A DNA stretch of 64,000 nucleotides from Puccinellia tenuiflora (Eukaryota; Streptophyta; Magnoliopsida; Poales; Poaceae): NCBI GenBank assembly GCA_012064385.1, contig QRDG01000398.1:1730603-1794602 (forward strand), in the 5' to 3' direction. The notes under the pieces are model-generated. The model worked only from the letters and a program-made list of their open reading frames with translations. It searched no databases and was not told where the DNA came from. Numbering within the stretch: position 1 is the first letter of the stretch; every line of letters starts with the position of its first letter. Below, in pieces: positions 22,901 to 31,035 of the stretch. Made by a program: the position numbers and the translations under genes.

Positions 22901-23364
22901 ACTTGCAAGCGCGTATCCTGTGGCCGACACCCAGGATACAACGGAGTATTCCCGTCTATCTCCATTTGCGCCAGCTTGGCTTTCTCTCTATCGGTGTTCG
23001 CGTTCTTCAGGAGGAGTTCTTGAACATGAGAATCCATCAAGGCCGACATTAGCGAGCTCTGCGGCGTGTCAACGTCTTCTCCACCACAATCATGACCATG
23101 TATGTCGGCATCTCCGTCGTCACGATCATCTTGCCCGCCCTCGTCTTCAGGCGCAGCATTTGCTGTCGGCGCTTGGTTGAAGCCTTCCATGAAACCGCGC
23201 CTGAGCAGGTGTTCCTCCAATTGTCCGGAATCAGGGTCGATCCATCTCACAAGTTTGCAACTTCGACACGGACATCGTATCTGGCGCCCGTTGCACCGTC
23301 TCATTTCCGCCTTCGCTTCTTCCTTGTAGTTGTCGATTCGACCCGAGCTCATCTTGATGACCAT
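19978..23364 (-). CDS. TNP2: TNP2-type transposase of the CACTA element (1128 aa, uninterrupted)
   Basis: This transposase cuts and joins CACTA ends in the nucleus. It is a single open frame from a true ATG (23364) to a stop, with no visible lesion. Residues ~5-60 match the transposase-associated N-terminal domain, with cysteines in CPCRSC. The Transposase_21 core follows (~210-480), including CAIYRGEYEDRTTCPVCG, SWPVFVWPYNLPPWLC-like text (here STWPVFVWPYNLPPWLC), HPWRKRGDLFNG and HSLDMMHITKN. A DUF4218-like part follows (~700-800; LEIYFPPSFFDICVHLLLHV, MPFERMNGVMKGYVRNRSHP), then a DUF4216-like part (~940-1015). The C-terminus is basic. The 3' end of the gene faces the internal motif cluster at 19517-19640, and a hairpin module lies 91-197 bases upstream of the ATG. 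Domain names are from memory of CACTA proteins; the transposase identity is firm. Confidence 0.93.
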   Translation of the reverse strand: MVIKMSSGRIDNYKEEAKAEMRRCNGRQIRCPCRSCKLVRWIDPDSGQLEEHLLRRGFMEGFNQAPTANAAPEDEGGQDDRDDGDADIHGHDCGGEDVDTPQSSLMSALMDSHVQELLLKNANTDREKAKLAQMEIDGNTPLYPGCRPQDTRLQVTLDALEMKSENKWTDASFNKNMQFFHERLPEGNTLPTSIEEAKKVVCPLDLPHVKYHACVNDCAIYRGEYEDRTTCPVCGQGRYKSRGKKVPQKVVWYFYITPRLQRYFVDPKEAKLMQWHAEREKPEEDPEKGRILTHPSDASQWQELDAVANFGGDARNVRLGMSTDGLNPFGNQSSTHSTWPVFVWPYNLPPWLCTKQRYIHMSILIQGPKQAGVHIHTYLALLKEELAMLWATPVRTWDAHTGDYFPMRAALLTTVQDYPGCAYVSGQVGHGFCACVRCMDRTPHLQLPRNPGSSKTVYPGARRWLRMDHPWRKRGDLFNGKEELDGAPSPRSGTEIDELLRNWEECPAPGKKRPKVDPLLGVWKARSVFHDLPYWKVLKTPHSLDMMHITKNVTESLLGTLSNMPEKTKDGTKARYDLKCLGVRKDLQAPDSDDDDGDDDQIEGTQGHRKRLKRNTVVLPATCFTMSLEELEQFYRCLVGVKFPHGYAGKISRYMDATKKRFTGMKSHDCHVLMTQILPVAIRGIMDEHVRDTLLALCNFFDVINRKTIGVRQLDRLQEEIVLILCELEIYFPPSFFDICVHLLLHVVDDIRQLGPTFMHYMMPFERMNGVMKGYVRNRSHPDASIAKGFLTYECISFCQNYLSTENQDVGLPTRKHFGRLNGYGHREGSSTTFVSMQGQKDDFDRAHRVALQHLQLIETWVEQHKCLLEQHYIKLGRPRKKGDVTRAHNSTFTRWFKQKQLELAKKKAPSTEDERLIFSLSLGPSHNVKTYQAYDINGYRFYTEEKDNKSEYQNSGVTMLSYGDEEATVKERYFGRIEDIWELNYCGELVPMFRVRWAKDVVKEGRYFTTMVIPDAKSKNASAKNEPWVLASQVEQCFFITDPSKPSRVVVRRGKRSIIGMEGGATEQDLDNEPKIEEEFDKFFDMPTSSTQRRKTSLPTKGCPFTRRNLKVTGLKFSTAKKGKKRI

Positions 23365-23454
23365 GGTCGCCTACGCGGTATACATACAGAGTATGTGTTA
23401 TTAATTAGAATTAAGTAATCGCAACATGCTCACACACATACAAGCTTCTCATGC

Positions 23455-23561
23455 GGGAAGTCGGAAATGTTCGACGCAAAAATTCGGCATGACTTCCCCT
23501 AAAAGTAGGACATATGGGTGGTGCAAAAATTCACCGAAATGGAAATGAATCAACATTTCGG
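23455..23561 (-). promoter_or_regulatory. Double-hairpin module upstream of the TNP2 gene
   Basis: Homologous to 17484-17610: both contain CGGCATGA, then a short A-rich stretch, then GGACATATGG and a hairpin. Here the outer arms are GGGAAGTC/GACTTCCC (23455-23498). The second hairpin has arms CCGAAATG (23534-23541) and CATTTCGG (23554-23561) with a 12-base loop, the same loop length as in the other copy. Confidence 0.6.
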
Positions 23562-24007
23562 CAAACATCCATGCACCACGCCGGCGCAAGCTACAACATG
23601 CAAAGATTCAATCAAACCACACACACAAGTTTCATGCATATACGTGTAAATCGCCCGCCGACAAGTTTCTCATGCCTTCAACAAACATCCATACACCAAT
23701 ACCCACCTTGTAGATCTAGATCCGTTGCCGAGACGTGACCGTGATCGATGAGAGAGAGTGTGTGGTGATGGAGAGAAAATAGTGGACAAAAAGAGAGGAG
23801 GAGAATATATATGGAGACTCTCCCCAAGCCCTCACCAATTATATATCAAATTGTGGTAGGTTTAATAACAAATAATGGAGAATAGGATGGTCAAAATGGC
23901 ATGGGAGAGAGAAGGAGCTCGGGTTAGTAAGATGGGAGCTAGGAAGAAGAAGGGGGTCACATGGGGAAAGGTGGTCTACCACCTTTTTGTAGATCTGGGC
24001 GTCCACA

Positions 24008-24418
24008 TTCTGTGGCGCACGGGCCCTGATGCGCCACAGAAAGTAGCTATTCTGTGGCGCACCGTGGCTGGTGCGCCACAGAAATTCAACTTTCTGTGGC
24101 GCATCCTTATCCATGCGCCACAGAAAGTTGAATTTCTGTGGCGCACCAGCCACGGTGCGCCACAGAAAAGGCCGAGATGGACCACGGCCCGCTGATTGAA
24201 GGTGGGGCCCACGCATATTCTGTGGCGCATGAAGACTGGTGCGCCACAGAATTCTCCCTTTCTGTGGCGCATGGCGTGCCGTGCGCCACAGAAAGTTGAT
24301 ATTCTGTGGCGCATGTGCTAATGATGCGCCACAGAATGTTCAAATTTCTGTGGCGCATGGACAGCCATGCGCCACAGAATTATTTTTTGTGGCGCATGGA
24401 TTAAGGGTGCGCCACAGA
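24008..24418. repeat. Right subterminal repeat array of the CACTA element
   Basis: About nine facing pairs of TTCTGTGGCGCA and TGCGCCACAGAA, denser and more regular than the left array. The terminus at 24431-24452 follows directly. Short frames in this array are repeat artefacts. Confidence 0.88.
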
Positions 24419-24452
24419 CAGGCAACCTCCCTATAATGCTTTTCTGGTAGTG

Positions 24453-24600
24453 GGTGTTACCTCCACAAGGAGGGCCCCGAACCTGGGTAACTAGCGTGTG
24501 TTTGCATGTTTGTTGCCCAATCCCGCGCGAGCATCCGATCGTCGCCTGCCCCACACTCTTTTCCGTCTTTAATGGATATGCCGTGCTACCCACCATGACA
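24453..24600 (+). repeat. 3' part of the 5' LTR of the Tat-type element
   Basis: Aligns with the last ~147 bases of 26180-26872 (from GGTGTTACCTCC to the terminal GACA). The CACTA right terminus at 24452 abuts it, showing that the transposon landed inside this LTR. Confidence 0.88.
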
Positions 24601-24688
24601 TGAAGGGACCACTGACATCGGGCTCGAAGACGACTTCAAAATCCTCAACCCTCTAGAGCTCGCAAAGCTGCACAACAGGCCGACTGGG

Positions 24689-25555
24689 TCAAGCGGCAGC
24701 CGAGCGAAGGAATTGAAGACAGACAAGAACGCAAGGACTAACCTCAGGAGCACGTTCCGAGCGGGTGAATGGATCGAACCCGAAATCCCAGTCCGCCTTG
24801 ATCCTGTCGGTGATGAGATAGGAATCCCACTTGCGGAGGCTCTTCGGCTTCGGCAACTCAAAGCAGACCCGGCTAGGATCCCGGATGCCAGAGTAGAAGC
24901 ACATCTTGTGCGGACGTGCCTGCAGCGAATATATCCGCCTGGATAGCCACGCCAGGGTCAGGTCCCTGGACGTTAGGCCAGCCGACACCAACACCTTCAG
25001 CCGGCTGAACAAGACATTCTCGAGAGCCCCATCCACAGGCGGCTTCCGGAGCCAGGACTTGGACGCCGTCAGCGAGTTCGAGAAGGCCGAAAGGCCGATC
25101 CGGTCAGCGTCAGTAAGATTCCGGACATAGAAGTAGGTGCTTTGCCACTTCTTGATGGAATCAGGCAGGTTGATCTTGGGCAGCGGCGTATTCTTCGTGC
25201 TAATGAAGAAGAACATGCCGAATATCTCCATACTGGGCCAGATGCCCAAGTACGCTTCGCACAGCGTGACGAAGCAGGACAGCTGGGTAATGCAATTTTC
25301 CCCCAGATGATGGGGCTGCAGCCCGTAGAAGCGCAGAAATTCTGCGAAGAAGGAACTCACCGGGAGCCCCAGTCCCCGCTCCAAATGCGCGGAGAACACG
25401 ACGACCTCGCCCTTCTTGGGCGCCGGAGAAACTTCCCCTTCAGGGGGAGTGCGGGCTCCCACGTCGCCCGTCATCCCCAAGAACTTCCTCCGACGGAGCT
25501 CCCAGAGGAATGCATCGTCCACGGTGGAGCCCATCCACGCGCCCGAGCTCGCCAT
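24689..25555 (-). CDS. Antisense extra ORF of a Tat-type element ('putative gypsy-type transposon' domain)
   Basis: 288 codons from an ATG at 25555 (protein starts MASSGAWMG) to a stop near 24689. It carries VVFSAHLERGLGLPVSSFF, RFYGLQPHHLGENCITQLS and LGIWPSMEIFGMFFFI, text I associate with the plant 'putative gypsy type transposon' family (PF04195). In several Tat-lineage elements such an extra frame lies between pol and the 3' LTR on the opposite strand, and that is the arrangement here relative to the LTR at 26180. The frame is intact at the N-terminus, but the C-terminus may be shortened where the internal deletion joins at 24601. Function unknown. Confidence 0.6.
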   Translation of the reverse strand: MASSGAWMGSTVDDAFLWELRRRKFLGMTGDVGARTPPEGEVSPAPKKGEVVVFSAHLERGLGLPVSSFFAEFLRFYGLQPHHLGENCITQLSCFVTLCEAYLGIWPSMEIFGMFFFISTKNTPLPKINLPDSIKKWQSTYFYVRNLTDADRIGLSAFSNSLTASKSWLRKPPVDGALENVLFSRLKVLVSAGLTSRDLTLAWLSRRIYSLQARPHKMCFYSGIRDPSRVCFELPKPKSLRKWDSYLITDRIKADWDFGFDPFTRSERAPEVSPCVLVCLQFLRSAAA

Positions 25556-26179
25556 GGAAGATTGGTTTCCCGTGGTGAGAGAGGCGAATGCAAGGGCGGA
25601 AAGAGTGAAAGAGAGAATGGGCGAGAGCTGGAGAACGCAAGAATGGACGAAGAAGACGAAGCGAGACTGGGGAACGGTAACCCCGGCCGTCCCCCCTCTT
25701 TCCACTTTAAAGGTGAGGCAAGCGGAACCGTTCCGCACGTCGCGCCGCGTGGCGGGCAAACGTGCCGCACTTTCCGCAGATGATCCCACGGGCAAGCGGT
25801 TGCCACAGAGAATCCAGCCCGGCGAAGCTGAGGCGACGTGCGCCAGGCCTCGGGCAGAACACCAACGGCTCCCCAAGGCGGCAGGTCCTGGCTGACGTAG
25901 GCCACGACCCAAGCCTTCGAGCCGGCCGTTCCGGACCACAAATATCTACGGATGCCGCACCACGAAGCCAAACTAGTCAACGACAACTTCGACGATAGAC
26001 GGCCAAGATCAGGAGTGCCCGAGGAGCTCACCCCGCGGGCAAGCTTCGGTTCCACCCGGCTTGGGTTCCAGCCGGCACCGACTCCAACCTCGACGTTTTG
26101 ACCGCAATGTTCAAGACAGAGGAGAAGATCGAGAAGTCTTCCCAGCAAGAAAGCAAGACTCCACGATCTCGGGGGTTAG

Positions 26180-26872
26180 TGTCGGGGATATGAACCCCGG
26201 ATGTCCCAAAGAAGCCCATTCCTTCAATTCTCTGCAGGACGGCTGAACAAGGGCCGGCTGCGCAGTGCCGCCTGGAACCCGCCGGATGAAACAAGACGCC
26301 TGCGTCTACCCGGATGCGGACGTCCGTTTGGGTGTGTTGAGGCCGGACGCACCAGCCGACAGCTCCGTACGAGTGGGTCCTGTCCGGATAACCGCTCTGG
26401 GTGAACAGTACCCCTTGTCGGGCATCTCCTGTACCGAATCATGACAACAAGCTCCAGCCGGCTGAGAAAGTAGTGATGTCATAGGGACAAACTTGTAACT
26501 TCCCTGTAACCCAAAACCCTAGCCCGCTGCCTATATAAAGCGGGCTAGAGCCTCCTGCGCGAGGCAAGAGACATGCACACAAGAAACCGGAGCACCACGT
26601 AGTATCATCTTCAACCTCCAGCCGGCTAGGATCTCCAACCGGCTGCCACCCGAAACAGCTCAAGGAACACCATTGTAGCCCGATTTTGTGATCAAGCAAT
26701 AAGAACAAAAGGAGCAGGACGTAGGGGTGTTACCTCCTCAAGGAGGGCCCTGAACCTGGGTAACTAGCGTGTGTTTGCGTGCTTGTTGCCCAATCCCGCG
26801 CGAGCATCCATCGTCGCCTGCCCCACAATCTTTTCCATCTCTGATGGATATGCCGTGCAACCCACCACGACA
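26180..26872 (+). repeat. Complete LTR of the Tat-type element
   Basis: Begins TGTCGGGGATATGAACCCCG and ends CACCACGACA. A TATA box TATATAAA lies at 26532-26539, and an AATAAGAACAAAA stretch near 26698 suits an RNA start/poly-A region, so the LTR is in plus orientation. The purine-rich GGGGGTTAG directly before it is a plausible polypurine tract. Confidence 0.85.
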
Positions 26873-28640
26873 GGCGCTGATCCGGCAATTGCTTCCCTTC
26901 CTCCAGGCGCTCCACTACAATGATGGCGCTTATGACGAAATTCGTGGCCGACACGTAGAGGAGAAGCGGCTCTTTTTTCCTTGGAGCTGCTAAGATTGGA
27001 GCATGCGTTAACGTATACTTCAGCTGAGCCAAAGCTTCCTCTGCTTCCTCTGTCCAAACGAAATTGTCTGACTATTTGAGGAGCTTGTATAATGGCAATG
27101 CTTTGTCGCCAAGCCGGCTAACGAATCGGCTTACAGCCGCGATGGAACCCGTAAGCCGTTGAATGTCTTTTAGACAGAATGGCCTTTCGATGTTCTGGAT
27201 CGCCTTTATCTTTTCCGGGTTAACTTCAATTCCTCTTTGGGAAACAATGAAGCCCAGAAGCTTGCCTGCGGGTACTCCGAACACGCATTTTGCCGAATTA
27301 AGCTTCATCTGGTACTCCCTTAGAATTGCAAAGGTTTCCGACAGATCGGCGATAAGATCGCCGCGCTTCTTCGACATGACCGCTATGTCGTTGACGTAGA
27401 CGTGAACATTGCGGCCAATCTGCTTGTCCAAACACCGCTGCATACACCTTTGGTAAGTAGCACCAGCGTTCTTTAAGCCGAAAGGCATTGTGACATACAG
27501 TAATTGCCATATGGCGTGGTGAAGGACATCTTGATTTGATCTGACTCCTTCATCTTAATCTGATGGTAACCCGAATAAGCGTCCAGAAAACATACCATCT
27601 CTGAGCCGGCAGTTGAATCAATGACCTGATCGATACGCGGTAAGGCGAACGGATCTTTACGACAGGCTTTGTTTAAGCCGGTGAAATCAATGCACATACG
27701 TAGCTCAGAGGTGTTCTTCTTTGGGACTAGCACGGGATTTGCCAACCAATCAGTGTGGACAACTTCACGGATGAACTTGGCGGCGGTGAGTCTTAGGATT
27801 TCCTTTCGAACCGCCTTGCGCATCTCAGTTCCGAGCCGGCGGAGGCCTTGCTTGACCGGCTTTGAGTCCTTTTTGACTTTTAGGGAGTGCTCGGCAAGTT
27901 TCCTCGGGACACCTGGCATGTCAGATGGTGACCAAGCAAAAATGTCCCGGTTCTCACGGAGAAACTTGACGAGCTCGCCTTCCTATTTGTCGTCGAGGCC
28001 GGTACCGATGGTGACCTCCTTTGTCGGATCGTCCTTTGAGAGCTTGATCTTCTTGGTGTCATCCTTTGGCTTGAAACTTGAGTCAACCTTGGAGGACGGC
28101 TTCTCTGTTGCCGGCATCTCATCGGGACCAATTGTTTTCTTGAGATCCTCCAATTCTTCCCTGCAGATTTCTTGTTCAGCATGGACGGCATTAGAGGCCT
28201 CGCACTCCTTGGCTTTCTTGAAGTCTCCCTTGACTGTGATGATGCCGTTGGGTCCCGACATTTTTAGCTTGCTATAGATGTAGCAGGGCCGAGCCATAAA
28301 CTTGGCAAAATCCGGACGTCCAAAGATTGCATGATACGCACTTCTGAAGGGAACCACCTCAAAAGAGACGTCCTCAGTCCGAAAATTATCGGCTTCACCA
28401 AAGGTGACCTTCAGGGTAATTTGCCCCATCGAGGAGGCTTGTCGTCCCGGCACAATCACATAAAACTTCACAGTAGTGTGGGTGAGTTGTGACTCAGAAA
28501 TACGCATCCTCTTCAACGTTGCGGCATAAAGTATGTTGATACTGCTGCCGCCATCCATGAGCACCTTGGTCAACTTGTCCGGGGTTTCGTTCCGTCCGGG
28601 ATCTACGGGCGGAGTCGGCAACAACATTGCGGTTGGCTTG
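26873..28640 (-). pseudogene. Inverted Tat-type Gypsy pol remnant (protease, reverse transcriptase, start of RNase H)
   Basis: The minus strand reads protease (DGGSSINILYA near 28535), a linker, then reverse transcriptase (VRKEILRLTAAKFIREV, CIDFTGLNKACRKD, MPFGLKNAGATYQRCMQR) and the beginning of RNase H (LAQLKYTLTHAPILA), where it stops at the LTR boundary. Lesions are an in-frame TAG at 27983-27985, a one-base loss near 27497 within the conserved TPYGNYCYV region, and an in-frame stop near 27072. The catalytic YVDD box reads YVND, losing an active-site Asp. Integrase is absent. The segment is opposite in direction to the adjacent LTR and to the gag on its other side. Confidence 0.85.
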
Positions 28641-31035
28641 GTAAGCTACTTCGACGAGACAGGAGCTGGCCACGTCTTCAACGACGGCTTTTGGACGCCA
28701 GCAAAGGAGGATCCCGTCGGCTGGTCTACGGTCTCTATCGGCAGCTTCGACATCTTCGTCGGCTTCACCGCCCAGGCTTTGGACGATCTCGGCTTCACCT
28801 CGAGCTTGCCCGCCACCCACCCAAGCAACTTCGATGAGGGTTCGGATCTGGACTCTGAGGAGATCGCCGATCTGGATCTAGCTTTCGATGCTAACGATGA
28901 AGATTCTGAAGACGACGCAAGTTCCAAAATGGTGGCGCCGGACTTCCACTTTGTCGGCATCTTAGGAGAATCTGGCTCTAACGAGTCGATGACAGAACCT
29001 GAGTCTATCCTTCCTGCTTTGCAGGCCGGGGCTGACTCAGAAGCCGGATCAGGGGACACTGCCCATATGGAGCAGGACCTCGAATCTGAAGGAGAATCCG
29101 ACGATTTTAGTCGGAAAGTTGCATCCTGCCTAGGATGCCCTGCCGAGGTCATGATGGGTGACGTCTCTGCTCCTAAAGATGACCCCAACACCTCGAAAGC
29201 CGCCAATGGCGAAGAAAGAACTCCAGAAGCCGGAAATCAAAAGGTGGACTTTGTGCCACCACTGGCTCCAATGAAGGGAACTGGTAGATTGCCGGCTGCA
29301 GGAGACGACATTGACCCTATGGCTGGCGAAGCAGCAGAAAAGTAGCACGAAGAAAGGATGGCAAAGTACAAACAACTGCTCCTCCAAACGCATCGCTAGC
29401 CGACATGGAAAAGCGCTGCGCGGAGCTGGAAGAGCATGCATCCCAGATAGCGGAGCGCGAGGTTGAGATCACAAACAAGGAAACGGAGTTCATCCGGAAG
29501 CAGAGAGAAAAGGGGGCCGACGATGTATTTCGTCCGGCTCACGACAAGAATCTGCATAAGAGGTTGGATTTCCGCAGCAAGTGAGAAGCCGACCATGTCA
29601 ATTCAGTCTGGAGAAAGTACCACCACCGACGTGACCCGGTGACTAATTTGTGTTACTTCAACACCCCAGCCAAAAACATGGAGGCGGCCCAGGAGGTCAT
29701 GTTCGACAAATCGTTGGACCGTGACGCTCGGCTCAAATATTCGGCTTATCTACTGGAGGTTGCACAATAGCAGCAAAATGACTCGCAAGTAAAGACTGGA
29801 CGGCTTGTTGACGACTCTCGTCTTTGCGACTCGACGGCCAAGAAGCCAATGGTTGCTGCACCTGCAGACCCGGACGATGACCCTGCCGGCTCAAGCAGCC
29901 ACAACAAAGGCGGCGACAAGGACCCGAAGGACAAGCAGCCTAGAGGCGCGGAATCCCGGACTGGTTCTTCACGCCATAGTGAGGCTGGTCGAAGCCGGGA
30001 AGAGCATCGGAGCCGGGAGCGAAAGGAGGACCCTCGCAAGGAAAAGGCGGCACCATCCCGTCAGGAGGGACGACGTGAGGGGGAAAATCCACCTCGAAGG
30101 GAGGGTAACAGAGATCATATGCCACCTCCACCGCCGCCTCCACCGCGCAAAGAGGGAGATAACCCCTCCAAGTACATACCCCCTCAGCGACGACAAAGGA
30201 CTCCAAGCCCCCCGCGTAATGCGAGTCGGGTGAGCCAAAGCCGTCATAGGGAAGAGCCAAGGCAAGAAAAGTCGGTTGGAAAACCGCCATCAGCCAATGA
30301 TGTTCGAAGCCTAATCGAGGAGAGGAAGTCAGCCAGATATGCCCAATACCTCGGCCCCAAGTGTTTTGGCAGAACAATCAGAGAGCAAATACTACCTCCC
30401 ACTTTGTCGAACGTAACAAAGATGGTGGAGAAGTAAAGTGGTACGGCTAATCCTGAGACCTGGCTCTCAGATTACGTCAGTGCCTACGACATATACCAAG
30501 GCAAAGCCGACTCCGCAGTACGGTTTTTGCCCCTGATGTTAACCGGGATGGCACGTATGTGGATTGAAGGTTTGCCGGAAAGGACAGTTCATACCTGGGG
30601 TGACATGAAGCGTGTCTTTATTCAGCACTTCCAGGGCACATATAAGCGCCCAAAGTCGATTTTCAACTTACAACGGTGTGTGCAGCAAAAGAACGAGTCT
30701 AGCCGTGAGTTCGTCTCATGATGGAGTGAAATCAAAAATGCTTGTGAAGGCGTCTCAGAAACTCAGGCGATCCATGCCTTCAAGCAATCTCTTAGGAAAG
30801 GGAGAACTTTTTGCTTCATGATCTACAGCGACGAGTCGGAAACCTTGGGGGGCTTGCTCGCTTGTGCTAACAAGTACGCCGCTGCTGACGATGACAACAG
30901 GGAAGACGGTGAAACCCGCCGACGCGAGTCCGGGAAAAAGAAAGTTGAAGACCAAGCCGGCCCTTCTCACGAGGTTCCTGCTGCCTTTGGTAAGGGCGGC
31001 TCAAGCAATAGCAAGTGGCAGGGCAAGAAGCCGGC
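28641..31035 (+). pseudogene. Tat-type Gypsy gag remnant, opposite in orientation to the pol next to it
   Basis: The frame begins near 28641, in an acidic region (DLDSEEIADLDLAFD), and passes a proline-rich stretch (PPLAPMKGTGRLPAA). It then runs through a charged linker rich in Arg/Glu/Lys (~29850-30300) to a typical gag core: YLGPKCFGRTIREQILPP, FLPLMLTGMARMWIEGLP, TWGDMKRVFIQHFQGTYKRP and QQKNESSREFVS. In-frame stops at ~29343, ~29582, ~29768, ~30434 and ~30719 make it non-functional. It is cut at 31035 by the LTR of chromovirus C, before any zinc knuckle. Gag packages element RNA in the cytoplasm. Confidence 0.8.

Larger units (their letters stand above)
12613..24452 (-). mobile_element. 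CACTA (En/Spm, Caspar-type) DNA transposon, 11.8 kb, both genes apparently intact
   Basis: The left terminus reads CACTACCACAGAATAGGC and the right terminus, as complement, CACTACCAGAAAAGCAT. Both are followed inward by arrays of TTCTGTGGCGCAC and its complement. Two minus-strand genes lie inside: TNP2 transposase (19978-23364) and a Ptta/En/Spm-type gene (13234-17376). The flanking triplets do not match (CAA left, GGT right), and only the right flank is Tat LTR sequence. The left flank was therefore probably rearranged or deleted after insertion. Both proteins read through without stops, so the element may be recent. Confidence 0.88.
24453..26872 (+). mobile_element. Internally deleted Tat-type Gypsy element, 5' LTR cut by the CACTA element
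   Basis: An LTR end (24453-24600) and a full 693-base LTR (26180-26872, TGTCGGGG...CCACGACA) in the same orientation enclose 1.58 kb that carries only an antisense frame. No primer site follows the 5' LTR end, and no gag or pol lies between the LTRs, so the coding interior has been deleted. The right flank is inverted Tat pol sequence. The five bases after the 3' LTR are GGCGC; their partner is lost under the CACTA end. Confidence 0.7.

Noticed and set aside
12604..24460. Three-base target duplication for the CACTA element
   Set aside because: Looked for CAA or ACA on the right and GGT on the left; neither matches, so none is claimed.
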